From: CAYWJA01 sp964458485
Lineage (GTDB): Bacteria > Patescibacteriota > Gracilibacteria > UM-FILTER-43-11
Assembly (NCBI GenBank): GCA_964458485.1
Contig: CAYWJA010000003.1
Location: forward strand, 1-64,000
Reading direction: 5' to 3'
Length of the DNA: 64,000 nt
Made by a program: the position numbers and the translations under genes. This document shows, one piece after another, positions 1 to 9,049 of the stretch. Numbering within the stretch: position 1 is the stretch's first letter; every line of letters begins with the position of its first letter. The notes below the pieces were generated by a model, which was not told the DNA's origin, searched no databases, and was given only the letters and a program-made list of their open reading frames with translations.

Positions 1-8
1 CTACAGGC

Positions 9-1688
9 CTAGTAAACAGTTTCAAGATAACACTTTTCACAATACACCTTCTCCTGCCTATCTGGTGAATAAGTTGTCCGTACATCCGCCTTACATTTCA
101 TGCATTTACGATCAAAAAGCATACGAGCATTACGAAAGGCTAATCTTTCGTTATGTCGGCAGTCGTTACATTTGCGTGGAATAGGTAAATTAAATTTACG
201 ATAAAATTTTAATTCATGTGAAGTAATTTTGTAATTTTTTCTACAATCTCCACATACCAAAATTGCCTTAAATATATCATCCGATATATCACTTAAATTA
301 TCAGGTAAATCATATGTTTGTTTTTGATAATCTCTTTGATTTTGATCACGCCATTTCCAGCCTTTATTTATTACTTCATCTTTTGTAAGCGGAAAATATT
401 CGTTTGCTACGGTTTCATTATATGCAAATGGAGAAAGTGTGACCGGGAAAAACTCGCCCCATTCGACTGCCTGCCCTGCAGCAGGCGGGGTCGATTGCAT
501 ATATTTAATAATTTTTGGAATAAGCTCATCGTATTCTTTTTTTGAGTATTGCTTATTGAGTATGCAGTACTTTTTATTACTGAGGGAAATGCATCCAAAA
601 CAATTTTGGCAATTTGCCATAGAATCACAGTAATACAGCTCACTATTATTAGGATGATAACTATTAAAACTAAAATTTATATTATTACCGGAAATACAAA
701 TACCTTCATAGCAAGATTGAGCTATAGAGCAGTGATCAATATCCATTGATAAAAATATCTTTTCATCAGCACGAGTTACATAGTTGAGATCTTCACTACT
801 ATCACAATCGAAACAATTTTGGCAATTTTTGCAATTTTGCAGATAATCGCCAGTGCAATTTTCAATATTAATATTGTGATTTTCTTTATGTACAGCTAAT
901 GCTAGTATTTTTTCTTTAAATTGCCTTCTATACTCCTGCCATTTTATATAAGAACCTGATTTAATATCTGAAATAACCTGCTTAAATTTTTCTTCAGATA
1001 CAGGCTGATTGAATAAGTAATTCTTTTTATTGCGTAAGTTATGGCAAAAAGCTATATTCTGACAGCTTCCACAATCAATGCTAAAAAAAGAATCTGAACA
1101 ATTGATACAATCCTGCAAAAAAAATGAATTACAACATTTTATGCAATCCGTAAGAAAATAAGAAAATTCACAATTTCTTACAAAGGAACAATCTGCGACA
1201 TTTTTAGAATGATACGTAGCATCACAAAAAAGAGCATCTTCATTAAATCCTGCATCAAAGCACAAATAAGAATTTTTACAATACCACATCTGATTACCGT
1301 ACGGACAGTTTTCGAGATTAATGACAACCTGGCCAATACGTGGCGCAACTTTTTGTAAATCGGCAAATTGTTCAAAAAATGACCCTGAGCTTGATTTAGA
1401 GTTAAAATCAAAATCCCTACCATAATTCATAGCATCCCATTTATCGGTGTACCAAACATCTGGCCCGTAAACTTTAAAAGGACTGTCGGCCGGATAAATA
1501 CTAATAATACTTTTTCCTGTAAGATCACATTTTCTTTTGTAAAGATTTCTTTCATTACGCCAGGCAAGCCGACGCTGCGACCGGCATGATGGGCAGAGTG
1601 TAGGTTCGGGAACATCAATTCTTTTATAGAATTTTTTATCAGCTTCTGAAATCTGGAATTGTAATTGGCATTGGTTACATTTTTTCAT
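9..1688 (-). CDS. Cys-solenoid/zinc-ribbon paralog 1 (559 aa)
   Basis: Function unknown; no signal peptide or membrane segment, so probably cytoplasmic. Zinc ribbon 1 has C4/C7 and C32/C35. Ribbon 2 has lost its knuckle (CDLTGK, and no Cys pair before the WY segment). The middle holds two Cys-rich blocks with a 12-residue period, each closed by a FGC-x3-L...KKYCILNKQYSKEEY-type segment. Ribbons 3 (CGDC...CNDCRH) and 4 (CMKC...CEKCYLETVY) are complete. Compared with the other eleven copies it carries about eight extra residues (PPAAGQAV region) just before EWGEFFP, encoded by a GC-rich palindrome. It is the last copy on the minus strand; its stop is preceded by the CTACAGGCC repeat tail found after paralogs 5, 11 and 12. 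I recognise the family only as a Cys-rich type I believe occurs in CPR genomes. Confidence 0.85.
   Translation of the reverse strand: MKKCNQCQLQFQISEADKKFYKRIDVPEPTLCPSCRSQRRLAWRNERNLYKRKCDLTGKSIISIYPADSPFKVYGPDVWYTDKWDAMNYGRDFDFNSKSSSGSFFEQFADLQKVAPRIGQVVINLENCPYGNQMWYCKNSYLCFDAGFNEDALFCDATYHSKNVADCSFVRNCEFSYFLTDCIKCCNSFFLQDCINCSDSFFSIDCGSCQNIAFCHNLRNKKNYLFNQPVSEEKFKQVISDIKSGSYIKWQEYRRQFKEKILALAVHKENHNINIENCTGDYLQNCKNCQNCFDCDSSEDLNYVTRADEKIFLSMDIDHCSIAQSCYEGICISGNNINFSFNSYHPNNSELYYCDSMANCQNCFGCISLSNKKYCILNKQYSKKEYDELIPKIIKYMQSTPPAAGQAVEWGEFFPVTLSPFAYNETVANEYFPLTKDEVINKGWKWRDQNQRDYQKQTYDLPDNLSDISDDIFKAILVCGDCRKNYKITSHELKFYRKFNLPIPRKCNDCRHNERLAFRNARMLFDRKCMKCKADVRTTYSPDRQEKVYCEKCYLETVY
466..491. 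repeat. GC-rich mini-palindrome inside paralog 1
   Basis: CTGCCTGCCCTGCAGCAGG followed by CGGGG forms a GC-rich inverted repeat in an otherwise AT-rich gene. The other paralogs read K-x-T-G-E-W-G-E-F-F-P straight through here, so this is an in-frame insertion. Related GC-rich palindromes occur at 1750-1771 and inside the element at 46884-46993. Confidence 0.6.
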
Positions 1689-1749
1689 AGCTTTTTAGTT
1701 TCTTAGCTTTTTAGCTTCTTAGGTAAATTCTACAAGCTAATAAGCTACC

Positions 1750-1771
1750 TGCCCGGCCGGTCAGGCGGGCA
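1750..1771. repeat. GC-rich hairpin TGCCCG...CGGGCA
   Basis: Six-bp arms at 1750-1755 and 1766-1771 enclose a ten-base GC-rich loop. It lies in the 264-bp gap between paralog 1 and the divergent regulator and is flanked by AAGCTAC words related to the TGTAGG repeat family. There is no T-run, so it is more likely a dispersed repeat than a terminator. Confidence 0.5.
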
Positions 1772-1847
1772 AGCTACAACCTAAATTAATAAACGGTTTT
1801 AAAATAACATTTCATCCATTACCTCAGAATTAAATTCTATCCGAAAA

Positions 1848-1935
1848 TTATCGACAAATCAAATATATGTTATAATATTTATTTTATTTAGAGGGAAAAT
1901 ATGATATAATTAATGTGTCGAAATTTGTCGACAAA
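1848..1935 (+). promoter_or_regulatory. Promoter/operator region of the TrmB-like gene at 1953
   Basis: A TATAAT at 1905-1910 lies upstream of the GTG at 1953; the -35 is weak. A perfect 12-bp palindrome TTTGTCGACAAA (1924-1935) sits between the -10 and the gene. Related half-sites are TGTCGA at 1916-1921 and TTATCGACAAA at 1848-1858. Repeated TGTCGA words suggest an autoregulatory operator; the binding factor is inferred. Confidence 0.5.
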
Positions 1936-1952
1936 AGTAATCTCATTATCCC

Positions 1953-2678
1953 GTGTATAAAATAGATCTCTACAAATTAGATTTCTCAGAAAAAGAAGCT
2001 GAAGTATATTTGGCACTTAATACATATGGCCCATCACCTGCATCTACCCTAGCGCGTGTAACCAGGATAAAAAGAACTTCTGTTTACGATGCACTTAATA
2101 GTCTGATAGCAAGAAATTTAATAACATCTTTCAAACAAGGAAGGTATAGTTATTTTGTTATCGATGATGTAAATAAAATTTTATATCAGGAAAAAGAAAA
2201 AGTGAGATTGGCAAAAACCGTAATCGATAAATTAAAAGATGAACAATTACACCAGTCAGGTGTTCAGGTGAATCATTTTGTAGGAGAAGAAGGGTATAGG
2301 GAAATGTACGAAGACATATTACGCGCGCATCCCAAAGAATTAATGGTATGGATAAATCTTGATGAATTTTATAAAGCCCTTGATCCTGTGCGTGAAGGGG
2401 AATGGACTAAGGAAAGAATTCAGAAAAAAATATATACTCGATTATTAATGCAAGATACGCCACTCGCACGCAAATTCCAAAAAAAAGACTCAAACTCTTG
2501 TAGAAAAACTATTTTTCTGCCAAAAAAATATATGTTTCAATCTAATTGCTTTATCTATGAAGGGAATATCACATTTTTTGACGCGCGTGACAAAATAACG
2601 GGCATACGCATTAGGCATCCCAGATTATACGAATTACAAAAACAAGCTTTTGAAATGAATTGGAATTTATTTAGATAA
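1953..2678 (+). CDS. TrmB-like transcriptional regulator (241 aa)
   Basis: Residues 1-75 form a winged helix typical of TrmB/sugar-type regulators: an FSEKEAEVYLAL helix, then an RTSVYDALNSL recognition segment and a wing with QGRYSYF. A charged helix follows (about 75-105), then an effector domain with VGEEGYREMYEDIL, resembling the PLD-like sensor region of TrmB proteins. The start is GTG; no in-frame ATG gives a better N-terminus. It is divergent from paralog 1 and convergent with the 668-aa gene, with 2 bp between stops. A TTTGTCGACAAA palindrome just upstream suggests autoregulation. The effector is unknown. A second protein of the same family is at 58179. Confidence 0.75.
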   Translation: MYKIDLYKLDFSEKEAEVYLALNTYGPSPASTLARVTRIKRTSVYDALNSLIARNLITSFKQGRYSYFVIDDVNKILYQEKEKVRLAKTVIDKLKDEQLHQSGVQVNHFVGEEGYREMYEDILRAHPKELMVWINLDEFYKALDPVREGEWTKERIQKKIYTRLLMQDTPLARKFQKKDSNSCRKTIFLPKKYMFQSNCFIYEGNITFFDARDKITGIRIRHPRLYELQKQAFEMNWNLFR

Positions 2679-2680
2679 TA

Positions 2681-4687
2681 TTATTTTCTCCATCCTCTTG
2701 CCTTGCCATATCTTCTTACAACCTCTGTCATTCGCGAATGATTAAAAACTTTATCTTTAGGTTTTTTTGCAAGCAAACAATCTACAGACTCCTCTCTTTT
2801 TCTATCATAACCATTATCTTCTATTACACTATATTCAAACCTTCCAAAGGTATCTCTATACGTTATAGGGCTAGATAATAATGTGGCAGTTCTCTGGGAA
2901 ACAGACCTTTGCTCGCAATACTCTCTATCTTTGTCGTCCTCTGACCAATATGTCATTCTATGAATTTGTGAATTAAGATCATTCAAAGGTAGGGCATCAT
3001 ATCTGCTTATCATTTGTAAAAATGCCGCTGCTCCTTCTTTTGCCCTTTTTGAAGTATAGTGCCTATCATTGGTTTGATATCTTTCTTTATTCCTGTTTCT
3101 TGCTACAAGATATTCCCTGTCGTCAGCTTTATATAAATAAAATTCGTATTTATTGCCATAATCTCTACCACTAATAAATGTTCCAACATATTCCACTTCT
3201 TTTTTGCCAGTCGGATGAACTGGATCTATGGATTCTGTATTAAATGATAAATTTTCATCAGATTCTAAAAGTGCTTTAAGCATTGATACATAACGATACA
3301 GGTGACCATATGGTTTACCTGCATCAACCCCCTTATTTTTAAAATAGATATCATGCATCCTTACAAATAAATCTGATCTATCTATTCTTGTAGAATTACT
3401 GCGGTACATAGAGCCTAAAAGTAACTTATTGTCTAATAAATATTTTTGTACAAAAGGTTTTAGCTCTTCACATATTTCATCAGGCATCTGATAACGTATT
3501 CTTAGGTCATCTAAAATTTTCCTGACTAATTCGTTAAAAATTTTCACGTTATGTTCTTTGCCTATTTCAAATCTGTCTAAATAAAAAATTAGATCCTTTA
3601 ATTCAGTTTTTAATATTTCATTTACTTCATCCTGCCTTCTTTTTTGCTTATTCTTCTCATGCCATTGTCCAATCACGACTCCTGCAGATAAAACAGATAA
3701 AAATAAAGTTGTATAAATTGCCATACGCCATCTGAAAAGATTTTTCATCCTTTTAATTCGATGTTCATTTTTCTCATTACTTAGATGTAATGTTTCAAAA
3801 CGTAATCCTTGCAAAACTTCAAAAAGATGTTTTAATTCTTCAACATCTTTATATCTTCCCCCTTCTCCTTTAATTAATTGAATTATAATTCCATTATAAA
3901 TTGCCTGACGTTCTGATCCTCCCTGTATATGCATGCCATGCAGATTATCTGCGAGGCGGATTGCTACTTCTATAAGTGGATAATATTGTGCAGTGGGATT
4001 ATCTTCAGCACTATCTTTTAACCTTGCAGGTATTGCTTTTTTAAACGCTTTACTTAATTCTTCTGACTCCTGATTTGCTCTAAAAAGCATTTTAGCTATT
4101 TGTAATGAATCATTTTCAGCAACAACAGATTGTCCGTTGTCATCTGAAAGGGCTTTTTCAATATTAACTAATCCAGTTTCAGAATCAACAGATGAGCGCA
4201 AAGCTTCAAATAGGGCTTTGTGTTGAGGTTGTTCTTCTAAATCCATGACCTCTAATAAATCTTCTTTTTTAAACTTCTTTTTTGCAATTTTTTTAATAAG
4301 AATTATTTCCTGTTCTGTTGTAAGCGCATCTTCTACGTCTTCTGAGCCATTAAAAAGCTCACTTAAGCTTCTACAAACAACAACTCGCGCCCTGTGCCCC
4401 TCTTTAATGTCGGCAAAAAGATAATCTAGTGCTCCTGCTAAAAATTCAGAATTATAAATGCGCTCTTGCGACGAACCCCATCCTAAAAGATTTTTTATTC
4501 CTTCCCTAAATAATCTTGGGATTATTTTTCCTACATAAAAAGCATGATTTGCTGATGTAAGCATGGGGGTATCAGGGCTTTGTTCTGCATCATATCTATC
4601 ATCACCTTTTATCTTAACTGAATGACTTACATACTCATGACTTTTTGTGGCAGCTACAGGCCTGCGATTTTTAGGCTTTTCTGACAA
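2681..4687 (-). CDS. Hypothetical protein with one central transmembrane helix (668 aa)
   Basis: I do not recognise this protein. It has a long charged N-terminal half (about residues 1-320, with acidic segments around 110-200) and one hydrophobic helix near residues 321-341 (MAIYTTLFLSVLSAGVVIG) preceded by KRMKNLFRWR. A charged, helical then mixed C-terminal half contains many Tyr and Arg residues. The positive-inside rule would put the N-terminal half in the cytoplasm. No catalytic motif is evident. It interrupts the paralog array between copies 1 and 2. A 126-bp AT-rich gap without recognisable signals separates it from paralog 2. Confidence 0.65.
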   Translation of the reverse strand: MSEKPKNRRPVAATKSHEYVSHSVKIKGDDRYDAEQSPDTPMLTSANHAFYVGKIIPRLFREGIKNLLGWGSSQERIYNSEFLAGALDYLFADIKEGHRARVVVCRSLSELFNGSEDVEDALTTEQEIILIKKIAKKKFKKEDLLEVMDLEEQPQHKALFEALRSSVDSETGLVNIEKALSDDNGQSVVAENDSLQIAKMLFRANQESEELSKAFKKAIPARLKDSAEDNPTAQYYPLIEVAIRLADNLHGMHIQGGSERQAIYNGIIIQLIKGEGGRYKDVEELKHLFEVLQGLRFETLHLSNEKNEHRIKRMKNLFRWRMAIYTTLFLSVLSAGVVIGQWHEKNKQKRRQDEVNEILKTELKDLIFYLDRFEIGKEHNVKIFNELVRKILDDLRIRYQMPDEICEELKPFVQKYLLDNKLLLGSMYRSNSTRIDRSDLFVRMHDIYFKNKGVDAGKPYGHLYRYVSMLKALLESDENLSFNTESIDPVHPTGKKEVEYVGTFISGRDYGNKYEFYLYKADDREYLVARNRNKERYQTNDRHYTSKRAKEGAAAFLQMISRYDALPLNDLNSQIHRMTYWSEDDKDREYCEQRSVSQRTATLLSSPITYRDTFGRFEYSVIEDNGYDRKREESVDCLLAKKPKDKVFNHSRMTEVVRRYGKARGWRK

Positions 4688-4813
4688 AAATACACAATAT
4701 TATAAAAATAGGTAGATATTTTAACAATATTTAATGTCTTTTGTCAATAGCTTTCTCTCTAATGCATTCTCTTTTAATAACAATCTTCGCTTTTCGATAA
4801 ACTCAAAGCTTCG

Positions 4814-6502
4814 CTAATATATATTTTCTAAATAACACTTCTCGCAATAAATAATATTATTACTATTAGATGGGTATGTTGTTTTTAAATCTGTCCCACA
4901 TTTATCACATTTTCTATCGGATATAATGCGCGGATTGCGAAGTGAAAAACGTTTTCTGTATCGTTCGTCCGGATGTAAATGCGGAATTGGCAGCTGATGC
5001 TCGCGATAAAATTTGAGCTCTTGTGCGATTAATTTAAATGGACGGTCAGTTGCCTCGCATTTTATTGCCCAATTAAGCACATCATCCGGTATTTCAGATG
5101 TGCAGTCTGGCAAACGAGATGCAGGTATAACCTTATCCGCTTTTGGAGCTTCATCTGGCAGATCCGACCATTTAAAACCTTGTTTTAATGCTTCATCGCG
5201 AGTGAGTGGATAAAAATCCTGCGCCATTGTTTCGTTATAGTCAAAATTCGACATTTGGGATGGAAAAAACTGACCCCACTCTCCTATTTTAATCATATTT
5301 TCAATAATTTGACCTTTTAAATTTTCAAATTCTTCTTTTGAGTATTGTTTATTTAAAATACAATACTTTTTGTGTTTAAGTCCTACACACCCAAGTAAAT
5401 TCTGTGATGCCTGACATAAAAATGAATAATAAAGATCACTATTTCCATCAAAGCAAGAAATACACATCAGCATATTGGTAGTATTTGTGCCTATTTCTAA
5501 ACTGTTGTAGCATTTTTCATTTCCATATCCAAAAGCATAAACATCGTAGCTATCTTTCGAATCATTATACCAACCACAAAATTTACAATCCTCTAAATTA
5601 TTACAATCAAAACAATAAGAACAGTTTCTTGAGTTAAAGATGTTGTCACTTGATGTCACATTTTCATTATTTTGACCTGTATAATACAGGCGTGGGCTGT
5701 CTTTATAAAATTCATAAAACTCTGATTTTAATTTTTTTACAGTTGAATGAGAAGTGAAGTCAATTTCCGAAATCTTTTTTTCATATTCTTCTTTTTTATA
5801 TTCTTTATTCTTTATGCAATATTCCTTATTTCTAAGCCCTACACATAAAAAGCAATTTCTACATCCATGACAGTCGTAGAGGAAGCGAGAATCACTGGAA
5901 TCTTTAACATTCTGGCACCAGGCAAGATTATAGCTCTTATCTACATCAACACATTCATAACAATGTTCGCTGTCCATTACATGGGTTGAATCGACACAAT
6001 TCTTGTTCCTCGGCATAAAGATACCGTAATAACAATCTTCATTATTTCCGGATGAAGAGATTAAGTAGCAGTTACGATTACGAGTTGTACTAGTAGTATA
6101 TTCGCAATTCTCAGCATTATTATTGTGATGCGTTGCAACTCTTGGAACCTTAAGGAGTAAATCATTAAATTGCTCGAAAAATGATCGGCCTGGATCATAT
6201 TCTTTCCCATATTCAAATGGATCCCATTTATCACCCCACCAGCATTCCTGACAATAAACTGTGCGTTGTTTGTCTGGTGAATAGATGCTAATTATATTTT
6301 TATTGCATAAATCGCATTTACGGTGATAGAGTTTACGTTCATTTTTCCATAAAAGGCGTAGTTGCTCACGACATTGCGGACACATTGCTGGTTCTGGGAT
6401 TGAGTATTTTTTACCGTTTATAATCGGACTTACTTTTTCATAAAGGGCTTTGTCTTCGTTTTTTATTTGGAATGGTGATTTACATTGATTACAAGTTTGC
6501 AT
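4814..6502 (-). CDS. Cys-solenoid/zinc-ribbon paralog 2 (562 aa)
   Basis: This copy shows the repeat register most clearly. Block I has Cys at residues 145, 157, 169 and 181, then a six-residue half repeat, then four more 12-mers to residue 234. Block II is eight uninterrupted 12-mers, residues 291-386. Ribbon 1 (C4/C7, C41/C44) and ribbon 2 (CDLC...YCQECW) are complete. Ribbon 3 is degenerate (CEATDRPFKL, HLHPDERY in place of C-x2-C-R-H). Ribbon 4 is complete (CDKC...CEKCYLENIY). It has an ING-type insert (SPIINGKKYSIP) between the ribbon 1 Cys pairs, shared with copies 3 and 12. It is divergent from the broken ORF6N gene. Confidence 0.85.
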   Translation of the reverse strand: MQTCNQCKSPFQIKNEDKALYEKVSPIINGKKYSIPEPAMCPQCREQLRLLWKNERKLYHRKCDLCNKNIISIYSPDKQRTVYCQECWWGDKWDPFEYGKEYDPGRSFFEQFNDLLLKVPRVATHHNNNAENCEYTTSTTRNRNCYLISSSGNNEDCYYGIFMPRNKNCVDSTHVMDSEHCYECVDVDKSYNLAWCQNVKDSSDSRFLYDCHGCRNCFLCVGLRNKEYCIKNKEYKKEEYEKKISEIDFTSHSTVKKLKSEFYEFYKDSPRLYYTGQNNENVTSSDNIFNSRNCSYCFDCNNLEDCKFCGWYNDSKDSYDVYAFGYGNEKCYNSLEIGTNTTNMLMCISCFDGNSDLYYSFLCQASQNLLGCVGLKHKKYCILNKQYSKEEFENLKGQIIENMIKIGEWGQFFPSQMSNFDYNETMAQDFYPLTRDEALKQGFKWSDLPDEAPKADKVIPASRLPDCTSEIPDDVLNWAIKCEATDRPFKLIAQELKFYREHQLPIPHLHPDERYRKRFSLRNPRIISDRKCDKCGTDLKTTYPSNSNNIIYCEKCYLENIY

Positions 6503-6530
6503 AATTTAATTATATCAAGTAGAAAAAGAC

Positions 6531-6559
6531 TTGATAAGTGAACATATGTTTACTATAAT
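6531..6559 (+). promoter_or_regulatory. Promoter with operator in spacer, ORF6N copy 1
   Basis: TTGATA (6531-6536), a 17-bp spacer and TATAAT (6554-6559). The spacer is filled by the near-palindrome GTGAACATATGTTTAC (6538-6553). The same arrangement precedes ORF6N copy 2 at 16838-16866, so the operator is conserved even though both genes are broken. Confidence 0.75.
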
Positions 6560-6580
6560 AAAGATATAAGTAGTATTTAA

Positions 6581-7265
6581 ATGATTAAAATGAGTAAAAG
6601 AGAATTAACAGTTAATATTGAAAATATTGGAAGCTATATTTATTTTATTCGTAGTCATAAAGTAATGCTAGATAGAGATTTAGCTATGCTCTATGAAGTT
6701 GAAACACGTGTGCTTACCCAAGCAGTAAGAAGAAATATTGATCGATTCCCAGATGATTTTATGTTTCAGCTAACAAAAGAAGAACTTAAAAATTGGAAGT
6801 CACAATTTGTGACATCCAATTTGACAATTAAAATGGGTCTGAGAAAAAGGCCATATGTTTTTACCGAACATGGTGTCGCTCAATAGGGAAACACTTAAAA
6901 GTTTAACAATTTATTCCATCTTATTGCATAAATTGCCAAACTTTTATCCTCCATTGCGGCAATTTGTCTCCGTGCCAAATTACCTTCATTACGGAACGTG
7001 TTTCTCGCTACTTAATATGCTTTCTAGTGTACTAAAAAGCCCACAGGCCACTAAAATTAATATTGAAATCATCAGAGCTTTTATAAGAATGCGTCATGCG
7101 TTAAATATCAACAAAGAGCTTTCGCAAGAAATGAAAGAGTTAAAATCTTTTGTATTAAAAAATTCACAAAAAAATGATCAAGAATTTCAAAAAATATGGG
7201 ATACAATTAATAAGCTGATGACTCCTGCGAAAAATCAGCGAAAAATCGGATTTCATCTACATTAA
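6581..7265 (+). pseudogene. ORF6N-domain (phage antirepressor-like) gene, disrupted by insertion
   Basis: The first part (6581-6880) encodes an ORF6N domain: SHKVMLDRDLAMLYEVETR, then QAVRRNIDRFPDDFMFQLTK, ending at FTEHGVA. The family continues GVAMLSSVL, and exactly that text resumes at 7017 (MLSSVLKSPQATKINIEII) and runs to 7265. Between them lie 136 bp with stops in frame that also shift the frame. The 3' part could restart at ATG 7017 as an 83-aa fragment. ORF6N proteins are usually phage or mobile-element DNA-binding proteins. It is convergent with paralog 3 with stops overlapping, the same arrangement as copy 2 and paralog 8, so gene and paralog were duplicated together. Confidence 0.8.
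6881..7016. mobile_element. 136-bp palindromic insertion in the ORF6N gene
   Basis: Bounded by GTCGCT before and ATGCTTTC after, the insert has GAAACAC (6888-6894) near one end and GTGTTTC (6998-7004) near the other. Internally AAAAGTTT-x2-CAATTTAT is mirrored by ATAAATTG-x2-AAACTTTT. TCGCT occurs at both junctions and could be a target duplication. It has no coding capacity, consistent with a MITE-like element; the class is unknown. Confidence 0.6.
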
Positions 7266-8929
7266 TAAACCTCCCTCAAATAACATTCCTCGCAATAAAC
7301 TCTTTCAGGCTGATCCGGCGCAAACGATGTACGAATAGACCTACCACATTTCATACACTCACGATCCCAAAGTTTACGAGGATTTCTTCGGGCAAGCCTG
7401 GCTTTATGCCTAGCTTCGAATGCACAATTCGGAATTGGAATGTTGTTTTCTTTATAAAATTTATATTCTTGGAAGATTACTTTATATGGCTTTCCGGTTT
7501 CTTCGCAAGTTAGGATTTTATTGCAAATACTCTCATCAACATCATTGATAGAATCCGAAATTTGATATTTTTTATCCGGACTTTTAATAATCTTTTCATT
7601 AGCCCACTTTGTGCCTAATTTTTTAGCTTCTTTTTTACTAATTGGCATATAATCTTGTGCAATTGTTTGATTATATGCAAAAGGTGAAATTGACATAGGA
7701 AAAAATTCTCCCCATTCTCCGGTTTTTTGCATGTGTTCAATAATTTTTGGAACCAAATCTTCATACTCCTCTTTTGAGTATTGTTTATTCAGTATGCAGT
7801 ATTTTTTATTTCTTAAAGAAACACATCCAAATACATTACTACAGGCACGATTATTATAAGAATACATCATATCAGTGCCATTATAAGTTGAAGCGCAAAA
7901 AAGAGTATGAAAAGCCGTATCACCAACTTCCATACATTCGTAACATTCAGATGATCCTGGAAAGCCCCAAGCATAAATATCCATACAATCTTTGCTATTA
8001 TGAAACCATGAACAGTATTTGCAGGATTCTAAATTGCTCACATCAAATGACTCAAATGTATTACGGCATTGAATCACTGCATTGCCTGTGACATTTTCAT
8101 TCATTTCACCAATCATATATTTATGTGGATACTTTAAACGATGCTTTTTGAAAAAATTCCAAGCCTCTGAAATGCGACTACGACGATGAAGTTCAAGCTT
8201 ATCCAGCCTTTTAGTATAATTTTCCCTGGTAAGTTGCTTATTCATAAAAACATATTCTTTTCCGGCCAGATTCACGGACCCAAAGCAATTTCTACAATTT
8301 TTGCAATTATATAAAAAATAAGAATCAGAGCAGTTATGACAATTATACGAATATTTAAGATTATTACACTTGGAACAATCGGTACATTCATAGCAAAATT
8401 CAGATTCCGCAACAAAACTGTTATCTAAACATACTTTGCATTTATTTATAAAATTACCATAATAACAGTCTTCATTGTAATTAGCTGCAGCCAGAAGATA
8501 GCAATTCTTATTCCAAGATGCGCTATTTATATAATCACTATTCTCATTTTCTCCAACAAAACGTGCTACACTTGGGGTTTCGGCTATCAATTTTGAAAAT
8601 TGTTCAAAAAATGGACAGCTAAAATCAAAATCGCGACCATAATCTAAAGGATCCCATTTGTCAGACCACCATTCCTTGTGGCTATATACAATTGCATTAG
8701 ATTCAGGAGGGTACATTGAAAGAATAGTCTTTCCGGAAAAATCACTTTTTCTTTTAAAAAGGTGTAATTCCGGACGCCAGGCCAATCGACGTTGCGATCT
8801 ACAATCCGGACACAAAGTTGGTTCTGGGATTTGGTATTTTTTATTATTAAAAATGGGGCTTATGCGGTTATAAAATTCCCTATCCCCTTCTGTTATTTTA
8901 AATGATGATTGACATTGTTTGCAGTTCAT
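7262..8929 (-). CDS. Cys-solenoid/zinc-ribbon paralog 3 (555 aa)
   Basis: The start is taken as ATG at 8929 (MNCKQC); the open frame extends two codons further only to a TTG. Ribbon 1 is intact (C-x2-C, CPDCRSQRR). In ribbon 2 even the first Cys is replaced (KRKSDFSGKT) and the distal pair is missing. Ribbon 3 is degenerate (CEETGKPYKV, NCAFEARH). Ribbon 4 is complete (CMKC...CEECYLREVY). Solenoid blocks are in register with the other copies (NCYLLAAANYNEDCYYG start). Its stop overlaps the end of the broken ORF6N gene on the other strand by 4 bp. Confidence 0.85.
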   Translation of the reverse strand: MNCKQCQSSFKITEGDREFYNRISPIFNNKKYQIPEPTLCPDCRSQRRLAWRPELHLFKRKSDFSGKTILSMYPPESNAIVYSHKEWWSDKWDPLDYGRDFDFSCPFFEQFSKLIAETPSVARFVGENENSDYINSASWNKNCYLLAAANYNEDCYYGNFINKCKVCLDNSFVAESEFCYECTDCSKCNNLKYSYNCHNCSDSYFLYNCKNCRNCFGSVNLAGKEYVFMNKQLTRENYTKRLDKLELHRRSRISEAWNFFKKHRLKYPHKYMIGEMNENVTGNAVIQCRNTFESFDVSNLESCKYCSWFHNSKDCMDIYAWGFPGSSECYECMEVGDTAFHTLFCASTYNGTDMMYSYNNRACSNVFGCVSLRNKKYCILNKQYSKEEYEDLVPKIIEHMQKTGEWGEFFPMSISPFAYNQTIAQDYMPISKKEAKKLGTKWANEKIIKSPDKKYQISDSINDVDESICNKILTCEETGKPYKVIFQEYKFYKENNIPIPNCAFEARHKARLARRNPRKLWDRECMKCGRSIRTSFAPDQPERVYCEECYLREVY

Positions 8930-9049
8930 GCGCAATTTAATTGTAAAATAAACTAAGTGATTATCAAAACAAATATGTATATTGGTAGTTAATTAATTTG
9001 ACAACCAGTTTGTTTATTGATAATTTATAATACAAATATTAATTAAAAT

